Below are positions 1 to 5,541 of a DNA stretch of 10,227 bases, one piece after another. Made by a program: the position numbers and the translations under genes. The first letter of the stretch is position 1. Each line of letters begins with the position of its first letter. The notes beneath the pieces were generated by a model. The model made no database searches and was not told the DNA's origin. It saw only the letters and a list, made by a program, of their open reading frames with translations. This DNA comes from an uncultured Ilumatobacter sp. (GTDB lineage: Bacteria; Actinomycetota; Acidimicrobiia; Acidimicrobiales; Ilumatobacteraceae): positions 1 to 10,227 of the forward strand of contig CALICC010000339.1 in NCBI GenBank assembly GCA_938049325.1, written 5' to 3'.

Positions 1-1
1 G

Positions 2-74
2 TGGTCTCGACCGGCGTCGATCCGGTGACCTCTCACTTTTCAGGCGAGCGCTCTGCCAACTGAGCTACGAGACC
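2..74 (-). tRNA. tRNA-Phe (anticodon GAA)
   Basis: Read on the minus strand, this 73-nt segment folds as a full cloverleaf. The acceptor stem GGTCTCG/CGAGACC is perfect with discriminator A. The D-stem is GCTC/GAGC. The anticodon stem CTCGC/GTGAG carries the loop CTGAAAA, giving anticodon GAA. The T-stem is ACCGG/CCGGT. CCA does not appear to be encoded, although only one base remains before the window edge. The T-loop reads ATCGACG, with A at position 54 instead of the usual T. It is the last tRNA of the Glu-Asp-Phe cluster, separated from tRNA-Asp by a hairpin and three tandem repeats. Confidence 0.95.
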
Positions 75-84
75 ATGTTGATGT

Positions 85-274
85 GTCGAGCCTTCGGCCG
101 ACTTCCTGACGTTCCCACGCTACTGCGGAGGCTCCAGTTCATCGGTCGAGCGTTTCGGCCGACTTCCTGACGTTCCCACGCTACTGCGGAAGCTCCAGTT
201 CATCGGTCGAGCGTTTCGGCCGACTTCCTGACGTTCCCACGCTACTGCGGAAGCTCCAGTTCATCGGTCGAGCG
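85..274. repeat. three tandem ~61-bp repeats between tRNA-Asp and tRNA-Phe
   Basis: Three head-to-tail copies start at 85, 145 and 206, with unit lengths of 60, 61 and 61 bp. The first 8 bases of a fourth copy (GTCGAGCG) lie at 267-274. Copies 2 and 3 are identical; copy 1 differs near its start (CCTT against CGTTT) and by one A/G change. On the minus strand, the direction of the tRNAs, each copy carries TAGCGT (117-122, 178-183, 239-244), which fits a TANNNT -10 box. The copy nearest tRNA-Phe puts this box 43 nt from the tRNA 5' end, similar to the 41 nt seen for tRNA-Glu. No ORF is credible here. A role as triplicated promoters or processing sites is inference. Confidence 0.9.
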
Positions 275-328
275 ATATTCGGCTCGCACATCTCTGACCT
301 GGGCGATTGCTCGCTCAGATGCACGAGA

Positions 329-356
329 GCCACTCGCCAATTGCTTGGTGAGTGGC
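329..356 (-). terminator. strong hairpin just after tRNA-Asp
   Basis: GCCACTC pairs with GAGTGGC, and the stem continues inward through one G-T and two C-G pairs, giving a 10-bp stem around an 8-nt loop. It begins 6 nt beyond the encoded CCA of tRNA-Asp. No T-run follows on the minus strand, so it could be a U-less actinobacterial terminator or a 3'-processing structure rather than a classical intrinsic terminator. Confidence 0.5.
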
Positions 357-362
357 CCTGTG

Positions 363-440
363 TGGCGGTCCCGACGGGATTTGAACCCGCGACCTCCGGC
401 TTGACAGGCCGGCGTGAACTCCTGACTTCACCACGGGACC
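363..440 (-). tRNA. tRNA-Asp (anticodon GTC), CCA encoded
   Basis: On the minus strand the acceptor stem is GGTCCCG/CGGGACC with discriminator G at 366. The D-stem is GTGA/TCAC. The anticodon stem CCGGC/GCCGG has loop CTGTCAA, giving GTC. The T-arm has a normal TTCAAAT loop. The body is 75 nt (366-440), and the three bases that follow (365-363) read CCA, so the 3' end is genome-encoded, unlike tRNA-Glu. It lies 64 nt downstream of tRNA-Glu and is probably co-transcribed with it. Confidence 0.97.
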
Positions 441-504
441 ATTTGATATTCCCGGCAGATGTCAACCCGCCATGTTGTTCTATGTGTAGTGCGTTGCCGC
501 ACCG

Positions 505-577
505 CACCCCCAACGGGATTCGAACCCGTGCTGCCACCTTGAAAGGGTGGAGTCCTAGGCCGCTAGACGATGGGGGC
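505..577 (-). tRNA. tRNA-Glu (anticodon TTC)
   Basis: This is a 73-nt cloverleaf on the minus strand. The acceptor stem is GCCCCCA/TGGGGGT, with a G-U pair at 1-72, and the discriminator is G. The anticodon stem CCACC/GGTGG has loop CTTTCAA, giving TTC, and the T-loop is TTCGAAT. CCA is not encoded. It is the first tRNA of the cluster and reads leftward. A short hairpin (GAGGC/GCCTC, 584-597) lies in its presumed leader. Confidence 0.96.
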
Positions 578-617
578 CTATTCGAGGCATGGGCCTCTTC
601 TCGTTGAGAGCGAGATG

Positions 618-646
618 AATCTAACAGCCAGGCCCGAACGTTCCAC
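618..646 (-). promoter_or_regulatory. candidate promoter of the tRNA-Glu/Asp unit
   Basis: On the minus strand TAGATT (623-618) fits a TANNNT -10 box. Exactly 17 nt upstream is GTGGAA (646-641), a poor match to the -35 consensus. The predicted start of transcription, near 611, would leave a leader of about 34 nt before tRNA-Glu. The -10 is reasonable but the -35 is weak. Confidence 0.35.
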
Positions 647-697
647 GCGGAGAATGAACGGATTTGCGGGGTGTTCTCTCGGTTCAGACGTCGGGTC

Positions 698-703
698 TAT
701 CGT
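698..703 (+). promoter_or_regulatory. -10-like TATCGT before plsY, leaderless spacing
   Basis: TATCGT ends 6 nt before GTG 710, so transcription would be expected to begin at or next to the start codon. No Shine-Dalgarno sequence precedes the GTG. The same arrangement occurs at six other genes in the window, which is the main reason to believe it. I see no convincing -35. Confidence 0.4.
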
Positions 704-709
704 GCCCAC

Positions 710-1366
710 GTGCAATTGACCGGTCGACGAGGCAAGATCAACCGGGTCGCGATGGCCGTCGGCGCGGGCTACCTGCTCGGAACTTTCTCCACCGCAGACC
801 TCGTTGCGAAGCGTGCCGGACGCGGCGTCGATCTGCGCTCCGCTGGCTCCGGTAACCCGGGTGGTGCCAACGCACTCAAGCTGCTGGGAGCCAGAGCGGG
901 AGTCACGGTCATGGCAGGCGACATCGCCAAGGGTGCGCTTGCGTGCGGTGCCGGCGCCGTTCTCGCCGGGCCGACCGGTGCGCATCTCGCTGGCACCGCG
1001 TCGGTTGCCGGCCACTGCTATCCGGTGTGGAACGGCTTCAAGGGCGGCAAAGGGGTGGCGGCGAGCGTCGGTCAATGCTTCGCGACGTTCCCGGCATACT
1101 TTCCGATCGACGTGGTGGTCGCGGCCGCAACGATGTCGGTACCGGCGTGGAAGCAACGAGCGTTCGCCGCAACGCTCACGTCGAGTGTCTGCTGGGTCAT
1201 CGGCGGTGTCGTCTGGTGGGCCAAAGGGTGGCGAAACCTGTGGGGCCCGAAACCGACGGTGATGTTGCCCATCAGTGCGTTGATGTCGAGTGCGATCATC
1301 GTCCAGCGTTTCGTGGCCGCCGGAAACCCGGCCGACATCGACGAGCAGGCGGAGCGTCGCGGATGA
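710..1366 (+). CDS. plsY: PlsY-family glycerol-3-phosphate acyltransferase (divergent)
   Basis: PlsY proteins are membrane enzymes that transfer an acyl chain from acyl-phosphate to glycerol-3-phosphate, the first acylation of phospholipid synthesis. The 218-residue product shows the glycine-rich motif SAGSGNPGGAN (about 44-54), the GDIAKG segment (about 70-75) and the signature GHCYPVWNGFKGGKGVA (about 101-117), with several hydrophobic stretches. It departs from the usual family: GATN is GGAN, KGVAT is KGVAA, and the C-terminal His-Asn-Arg-Leu-Gly-Glu-type segment is not recognisable. The start is uncertain. GTG 710 is chosen because TATCGT sits 6 nt before it and the length fits the family. 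GTG 671 adds 13 basic residues; ATG 752 gives a 204-residue form starting at the conserved AVGAGYLLG. Its last four bases overlap degV (ATGA). Confidence 0.85.
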   Translation: MQLTGRRGKINRVAMAVGAGYLLGTFSTADLVAKRAGRGVDLRSAGSGNPGGANALKLLGARAGVTVMAGDIAKGALACGAGAVLAGPTGAHLAGTASVAGHCYPVWNGFKGGKGVAASVGQCFATFPAYFPIDVVVAAATMSVPAWKQRAFAATLTSSVCWVIGGVVWWAKGWRNLWGPKPTVMLPISALMSSAIIVQRFVAAGNPADIDEQAERRG

Positions 1367-2205
1367 TCGCGCTCGTCGTCGATTCGAACAGCCAGATGCC
1401 ACCCGACCTGGCCGGGCGTCTCGGCGCGATCGTGGTGCCGCTCACCGTGGAGATCGACGGCGTCGCGTTCCGGGAAGGCGTCGATCTCGACGCTGACCGG
1501 TTCTACGAGGCGTGGAACGACGGGCATGTTCCGGAGATCACCACGAGCCAACCCGCTCCTGGACTCTTCGTCGAGGCGTACGACCGAGCGATTGCTGCCG
1601 GGGCGACGGAGATCCTTTCGATCCATGTCGCCGAGTCCATGAGTGGAACCATCAACTCGGCGAGGCTCGCTGCCGGTCTCACCGGTGTTCCGGTGCGCCT
1701 GGTCGACACGGGTACCGCCAGTTTCGGTATCTCGTGCTGCGCGTGGGCGGCGGCCGACGCTTTGTCCGATGGGGCCGACGTCGAGTCGGCCGCGCTGGTG
1801 GCGGAAGCCCGCGCCGCCACATTGCACACGACCTTCGTGGTCGGCGTGCCGCATCTGATGGACCGATCGGGGCGAGCCGACGGGATCGAGGTCGAGGCCG
1901 CTGCCTCCGACGGAATTGCCGTGATCGCGCTGACCGGGCCCGACCTCTCGGTGCTCGCCACGGTGAGCGAACTCGACGAGGCGGTCGAGGTGATGGCGGC
2001 CGACGCGTTGTCGAGGACTCCGACGCAGGCGGACGGTCTGAGGATCGCGATCGGTACCTCCGACGAGTCGAGCCGGCCGATGTCGGTTGCGCTCACCTCG
2101 GCGTTGGCGAGCGCGTCACAGGTTGCCGATGTGGTCCAGTATCGGATCGGTCCGAGCATCGGTGCGCACACCGGCCCGGGTACCGCTGGCTTGTTCGTGT
2201 TCTGA
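1363..2205 (+). CDS. degV: DegV family (FakB-type) fatty-acid-binding protein
   Basis: This 280-residue protein has the full DegV pattern: N-terminal IALVVDSNSQMPPDL, ITTSQPAPGLF (about 59-69), HVAESMSGTINSARLAA (about 88-104), RLVDTGTASFG (about 112-122), and the C-terminal IGPSIGAHTGPGTAGLF. DegV proteins bind one fatty acid; in Firmicutes the FakB members hold it for phosphorylation by the kinase FakA, giving acyl-phosphate. The Thr-Ser of TTSQP and the serines of ESMSGT correspond to the carboxylate-binding region. The ATG overlaps the plsY stop (ATGA), and GGAG at 1351-1354 lies 8 nt upstream, so translation coupled to plsY is likely. No FakA/Dak2-type kinase is in the window. The family assignment is firm; use as a FakB partner of PlsY is inferred from the overlap. 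Confidence 0.93.
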   Translation: MIALVVDSNSQMPPDLAGRLGAIVVPLTVEIDGVAFREGVDLDADRFYEAWNDGHVPEITTSQPAPGLFVEAYDRAIAAGATEILSIHVAESMSGTINSARLAAGLTGVPVRLVDTGTASFGISCCAWAAADALSDGADVESAALVAEARAATLHTTFVVGVPHLMDRSGRADGIEVEAAASDGIAVIALTGPDLSVLATVSELDEAVEVMAADALSRTPTQADGLRIAIGTSDESSRPMSVALTSALASASQVADVVQYRIGPSIGAHTGPGTAGLFVF

Positions 2206-2276
2206 CCTCGACGAATCTCAGCGCACGGCTTCGGTTCTCGAACCACGACGGTCAACCTGCCGCCGCAGTCGCGTGT

Positions 2277-2282
2277 TACGGT
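2277..2282 (+). promoter_or_regulatory. -10-like TACGGT, leaderless spacing
   Basis: TACGGT ends 6 nt before ATG 2289, with no ribosome-binding site in between. The identical hexamer at the identical distance precedes the NHL lipoprotein gene (8416-8421). A short dyad, GGTTCTCGAACC at 2233-2244, lies upstream and could be an operator or chance. Confidence 0.4.
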
Positions 2283-2288
2283 TTTCTG

Positions 2289-2804
2289 ATGGCTGACCCC
2301 GTGAAGGTCGCGATCCCCAAGGCCCATGAAGCAGACCCGCTCGCGGCCGCTGCGATCGAAGGCGTGATCTTGCTGGCAGGCCCGTTCGGGGCACAACTCG
2401 ATGGCGCACAGTTGGTGGGGGCGACTGGAGGAGTCACCATCGGCTTCGGTTTGGCCGCGGGCGCGGCTGACACGATTGGCGGCGAGATCGGTGGCGGCAT
2501 CTGCACGCATGGAGGCAGGTGGGCGCTCTACGGCGACGTCGGCCTTCTTGCAGGCGCGCTCGCCGGCGTCGCTGGACTCGTCACGACAACAATCGTCCGT
2601 GGCGGGTTCGACGCGTTTGGGGGAGACTGCGTTGCCTTCGGTCTTGCGGGCGGGGAGGCCGTCGTCGGAGAGGCTGCGGTGCTGCTGACGCCGGCGATGC
2701 AGTTCCTCGGGATCACGGTGGGAGTTGGCGTGGGTGCTGGTCTTCCTCTCGACGTGTTCGCGGCGCAGCAGCGCACGTGGACGACAGCGCCGCCCATCAG
2801 CTGA
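2289..2804 (+). CDS. hypothetical Gly/Ala-rich hydrophobic protein
   Basis: I do not recognise this family. The 171-residue product begins MADPVKVAIPKAHEADPL and is then very rich in Gly, Ala and Val. It contains GxxxG-like stretches such as GLAAGAADTIGGEIGGG and GITVGVGVGAGLPL, and a hydrophobic segment VGLLAGALAGVAGLV near residues 85-100. These could be membrane or glycine-zipper helices, but acidic residues interrupt them. Only two Cys are present (ICTHG and GDCVAF). Support for a real gene comes from G/C-rich third codon positions from the first codons, the TACGGT box 6 nt before the ATG, and a location 83 nt after degV on the same strand. The opposite strand is also open in part but yields low-complexity Pro/Ser/Thr protein. 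It converges on crtZ. Confidence 0.6.
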   Translation: MADPVKVAIPKAHEADPLAAAAIEGVILLAGPFGAQLDGAQLVGATGGVTIGFGLAAGAADTIGGEIGGGICTHGGRWALYGDVGLLAGALAGVAGLVTTTIVRGGFDAFGGDCVAFGLAGGEAVVGEAAVLLTPAMQFLGITVGVGVGAGLPLDVFAAQQRTWTTAPPIS

Positions 2805-2808
2805 GCCC

Positions 2809-2824
2809 GACCGGTCTTTCGGTC
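2809..2824. terminator. hairpin between convergent genes
   Basis: GACCG (2809-2813) pairs with CGGTC (2820-2824) around GTCTTT. It starts 4 nt after the stop of the Gly/Ala-rich gene and overlaps the crtZ stop codon. It could serve both directions; only a weak T-stretch follows on the plus strand. Confidence 0.35.
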
Positions 2825-3299
2825 AGACTTTGGCGAGGGGATTTCGCTGGGTCTTTGCCGCACGCGTGCGTAACTCGGCCGGAACGACCGGCAGCAACAT
2901 GCCGTACGGCGCCGCGCTGTAGAGATGGTGAATTCGATGGGCTTCGGCAAGTCGATCGAGTGGCGCGATCCGGCGATCTCCGAACCAGTCGAGACGGCGA
3001 TGGATGTAGACGTCGTGAACCAGCGCGTAGGCCGCGCCGTACATCGTGACGCCGATGCCGATCGGGATGAGTGACCCGAAGCCGTCCCAGTTGAACCCGG
3101 CGAACAGTCCGACATTGACCAGTCCAGCAAACATCACCGGGTACCAGTCGTTGGTTTCCCAACGGCGCTCCTGGCGCTGATGGTGGCTGCGGTGGATGAA
3201 CTCGCCGATGCCGTGCATCACCCAACGGTGGGTCGCAGCAGTGACCGGCTCCATGACGAGAAACGCGATCGCAGCGATTGCGGCGGTCGACCAACTCAC
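2823..3299 (-). CDS. crtZ: beta-carotene 3-hydroxylase (CrtZ type)
   Basis: CrtZ is a membrane di-iron enzyme that hydroxylates the beta-ionone rings of carotenoids, making zeaxanthin or similar xanthophylls. All four histidine boxes are present in order: HRWVMH (His24, His29), HRSHH (36, 39, 40), HDVYIH (95, 100) and HRIHH (121, 124, 125). They lie among hydrophobic segments in a 158-residue protein, close to the usual CrtZ length. GTG 3299 is chosen because the resulting N-terminus (SWSTAAIAAIAFLVMEPVTAATH) aligns with the normal CrtZ start, and TATCGT lies 7 nt upstream. ATG 3404 in the same frame would add 35 Arg-rich residues unlike the family and runs through a hairpin after the upstream gene. 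No other carotenoid genes are visible. Other fatty-acid-hydroxylase-superfamily roles are possible but less likely. Confidence 0.85.
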   Translation of the reverse strand: MSWSTAAIAAIAFLVMEPVTAATHRWVMHGIGEFIHRSHHQRQERRWETNDWYPVMFAGLVNVGLFAGFNWDGFGSLIPIGIGVTMYGAAYALVHDVYIHRRLDWFGDRRIAPLDRLAEAHRIHHLYSAAPYGMLLPVVPAELRTRAAKTQRNPLAKV

Positions 3300-3306
3300 A
3301 GCGAGA

Positions 3307-3312
3307 ACGATA
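3307..3312 (-). promoter_or_regulatory. -10-like TATCGT before crtZ, leaderless spacing
   Basis: On the minus strand TATCGT is followed by 7 nt and then GTG 3299. The same hexamer precedes plsY. The box would let crtZ be transcribed separately from the YHYH gene, whose stop lies 124 nt upstream, and it favours the short CrtZ start. Confidence 0.4.
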
Positions 3313-3390
3313 GGCGAGGTCGTGCGAAAGCGCCGCGATGAGCGGTCGGTTCTCTCGGCGCAGCACCACGACGTCCGGTTGTGCCGGTTC

Positions 3391-3415
3391 GCGGATCGGC
3401 CCATTCGGGGTCCGC
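3391..3415 (-). terminator. hairpin after the YHYH gene
   Basis: On the minus strand, GCGGA pairs with TCCGC, with an inner CCC/GGG stem and a 4-nt bulge. The structure begins 8 nt after the stop codon of the YHYH gene. No T-run follows. It is a candidate transcription end between that gene and crtZ. Confidence 0.35.
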
Positions 3416-3423
3416 TTCGTCGC

Positions 3424-5472
3424 CTATCCCTGCGGGCCTCCCGGGCCGCCGCCCCCGCCGCCGGGAGCTGTGTAGGCGCCGCTGTAGCAACCGAGCACAT
3501 ACGGGAACGTGTCGGTCGTGTAGTAGGCGTAGTTGCCGTCGGCGTCGGTCAGCCCGTTGCATTCGTCCAGGTCACCGGAACCGGCGACGTACGTGTGCGC
3601 CGACCAGGTGTCGGTCGAGAACAGTGTGGCGTCGGTCAGCTCCCACGATGACTCGTACTGGTCGTTGCCGGTGTAGATCGGGAAGCCGTCGAACGCAAAG
3701 CCGAGCAGCTGTGGACCTGACGCCGCTTCAGCGGGCGTGAAGATGCAGTCGGTCGTCGTGCTGGTGCCGAAGAGGTGGATGTGGAATCCGCCGGGTCCGT
3801 TGTGGCTTCCGCATTCGCTGAGCGCCCCACCGAGGGAGAGGACGTCGCCGCCCGTTCCCTCGGTCGCTCCGTAGATGGGGATGCCGTTGAGCGCGATGGC
3901 CACGGGCCCGAGGCGGGCGATGTCGGCCGTGTCGCCGGTGATCGCCGGCGAAGCGGGGATCTCGAAGCTGAGGTCTTGTGGCCTGGGATCGCCCGGTGAC
4001 GTTTCGATGTAGGTGTAGTCAGGAACGCCGTTCGACGAGGTGACGATCGTGTCGCCACTGCACACCGCGCTCGACTCCGGGTCAACCAGGTCGGGATTCG
4101 CGGAGCCGTTCGTGGTGAACAGTGCAGCCTTCTCCTCGCAGGAGGTGGCGATCGGGACTGTCGTCGTGGTGGTCGAGGTCACCGTCACCACGGCGTCGAC
4201 GAAGTAGCCGGAGGCATCGACGAGCAGATGGGTCTCGGCACTCGAGTACACACAGACATCGTCGTTGTCACTGACAGCGACGGCCACGAAATTCGGCACC
4301 GTCTGACCGGCGCCGAAGTTGACGTTCGATGCGAGTGGAGTGTCACCACCGCACGCGTACACCGTCAGGTAGCCGGCGTCGACCGGATTCACTGCCGTCA
4401 CGCTGAGTAGGACCACATTGGCTGCGTCGGGAATCTCGGCCCGATCGGTTGCTTCGACTTCGGTGGTCGAACCTGCGGACGCTCGACCGGCGCCTTGAAA
4501 CTCGCCGTCGGCCGTGGTGCCCTCCGCACGGGTGTCGAGCAGTCGGACGGGCTCGATCGTGCTCGGTTCCTCGTTGGCGGGGACATAGCCGTCGACGTCG
4601 ACGGCGAGGTTGGTCGAGACATTCGTGTACACGCAGACGTTTCCGTCGGCGTCGATGCTCACTGCAGCCGTGCGAGCAATCGTGGTGCCCGCAGTGAAGT
4701 TCACGTTCGAGGAGGTCGGTACCTCGGTGTCGCACGAGAAGACCGTCAAGAAGCCGTCATCGTCCGGGTTCACCGCTGTGACGTTGACGATGGCCGCTTG
4801 TGCGTCGGCCGGTACCGCGCCGCGCCCTGCGACCTCGATCTCTTTGACCGAGTCTGCCCCGAGGGGGCCGGAACCCACGTCGGTGCCATCGATCGTGGCG
4901 TCGGCTCCCGCTGTGGGTCGTGTATCGGTGAGTCGGGCTGAGGTGATGGGAACGGGCGACCCGTTCTCGGTGTAACCGTTGACGTCGACCAGGAGGTGAG
5001 TTTCTGCGCTCGTGTAGATGCAGATCTGGTCGTCGGCGCCGATCGGTGCGAGCACGGCGTTCGCCACGGTGTCGCCGGCTTCGAAGTTGAGGTTCGAAGC
5101 GGTCGGTTGGTTCTCGTCGCACACGAAGAGCGTCACGTAGCCCTGATCGCTCGGATTCACGGCCGTGACGTTGAGCATTGCGCTCGTCGCCGTCGACGCG
5201 ACGTTCCCGCGTCCTGCGACTCCGACCGCGATGACCGACTCGGCAGCGACTCGCCCTGCACCCAGGTTGTCGCCGTCGACCGTGCTCGCTCCCGATGCTG
5301 TTCGAGTGTCGAGCAGGCGAGCTGGATCAATCGATGTGTAGTCGCCCTCGTCTCCCGAGGCAATCGGTGACGAACTCGTCACGATCGGAATCACGATGCT
5401 GGCGGCGATGGCGAGTGCTGCCGGCAGTCCGACGGCAGCGATTCGCACGAGTCGAGATGGTTGGTCGTTCAT
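3424..5472 (-). CDS. secreted protein: three repeat modules plus YHYH domain
   Basis: The 682-residue product starts with a basic N-terminus and long hydrophobic stretch (about residues 8-33), fitting a signal peptide. Three modules follow (about 49-167, 177-296, 308-423). Each opens with (P/S)xRLxDTR, has (N/S)VTAVNP and (A/S)SNxNF in the middle, and ends LxVDxxGY. Each has two Cys exactly 33 residues apart (118/151, 247/280, 374/407), probably a disulfide. After a Thr-rich linker comes a YHYH-type domain (about 442-666) with IALNGIPIYG, FAFDGFPIY and FPYVLGCYSG. The namesake motif reads FHIH (563-566), keeping both histidines. A glycine-rich tail ends the protein. ATG 5472 is chosen because it directly precedes the signal peptide; no clear Shine-Dalgarno is seen. 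YHYH domains have no settled function. The protein is probably exported and surface-attached or released. Confidence 0.85.
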   Translation of the reverse strand: MNDQPSRLVRIAAVGLPAALAIAASIVIPIVTSSSPIASGDEGDYTSIDPARLLDTRTASGASTVDGDNLGAGRVAAESVIAVGVAGRGNVASTATSAMLNVTAVNPSDQGYVTLFVCDENQPTASNLNFEAGDTVANAVLAPIGADDQICIYTSAETHLLVDVNGYTENGSPVPITSARLTDTRPTAGADATIDGTDVGSGPLGADSVKEIEVAGRGAVPADAQAAIVNVTAVNPDDDGFLTVFSCDTEVPTSSNVNFTAGTTIARTAAVSIDADGNVCVYTNVSTNLAVDVDGYVPANEEPSTIEPVRLLDTRAEGTTADGEFQGAGRASAGSTTEVEATDRAEIPDAANVVLLSVTAVNPVDAGYLTVYACGGDTPLASNVNFGAGQTVPNFVAVAVSDNDDVCVYSSAETHLLVDASGYFVDAVVTVTSTTTTTVPIATSCEEKAALFTTNGSANPDLVDPESSAVCSGDTIVTSSNGVPDYTYIETSPGDPRPQDLSFEIPASPAITGDTADIARLGPVAIALNGIPIYGATEGTGGDVLSLGGALSECGSHNGPGGFHIHLFGTSTTTDCIFTPAEAASGPQLLGFAFDGFPIYTGNDQYESSWELTDATLFSTDTWSAHTYVAGSGDLDECNGLTDADGNYAYYTTDTFPYVLGCYSGAYTAPGGGGGGPGGPQG

Positions 5473-5494
5473 GCGCAGCACGCTCGCGCACGGA

Positions 5495-5535
5495 AATGTG
5501 AGCATGCTGTGAGTGCTCTGCGAACACTCTGTCAA
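5495..5535 (-). promoter_or_regulatory. PhoP-box-like direct repeat and TTGACA upstream of the YHYH gene
   Basis: On the minus strand TCACAGC (5512-5506), 4 nt, then TCACATT (5501-5495) form a direct repeat with an 11-bp period. The known Mycobacterium tuberculosis PhoP site is TCACAGC-N4-TCACAGC, so the match is 7/7 and 5/7 with the correct spacer. A perfect TTGACA (5535-5530) lies 17 nt upstream of the repeat, but no TANNNT box is found at the right distance from it. The site ends 22 nt before ATG 5472. The DNA match is direct observation; regulation by a PhoP homologue is inference. Confidence 0.35.
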
Positions 5536-5541
5536 CCGTCG

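Noticed and set aside
85..274. CRISPR-like array or insertion-sequence remnant in the tandem repeats
   Set aside because: The copies are contiguous with no variable spacers, and there is no transposase or cas-like sequence. It is a simple tandem duplication in a tRNA cluster.
671..709. GTG 671 as the plsY start
   Set aside because: It is in frame but adds an Arg-rich stretch not typical of PlsY, has no Shine-Dalgarno sequence and no -10-like box at a useful distance. GTG 710 has TATCGT 6 nt upstream. It is kept as an alternative.
578..1402. Minus-strand open frame opposite plsY (274 codons)
   Set aside because: Arg-rich, motif-free product opposite conserved PlsY motifs, and running into the tRNA-Glu promoter region. 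It is a shadow frame.
2233..2244. Inverted repeat GGTTCTCGAACC as an operator
   Set aside because: The dyad is short and occurs once. It lies upstream of the -10-like box of the next gene, but nothing ties it to a known regulator, so it is not listed as a feature.
1503..2510. Long minus-strand open frame opposite degV (335 codons)
   Set aside because: The translation is low-complexity Ala/Ser/Thr with no family features and lies opposite a clear DegV gene. Long antisense frames are common in high-GC genes.
3300..3404. N-terminal extension of CrtZ from ATG 3404
   Set aside because: The added residues are basic and Cys/Arg-rich, unlike CrtZ, and cross a hairpin after the YHYH stop. GTG 3299 has both a -10-like box and the family N-terminus. 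Still possible if the transcript is longer.
4343..4735. Other minus-frame and plus-frame open frames within the YHYH gene
   Set aside because: All are Arg/Ser-rich translations of alternative frames of the repeated modules, without independent start signals or motifs.
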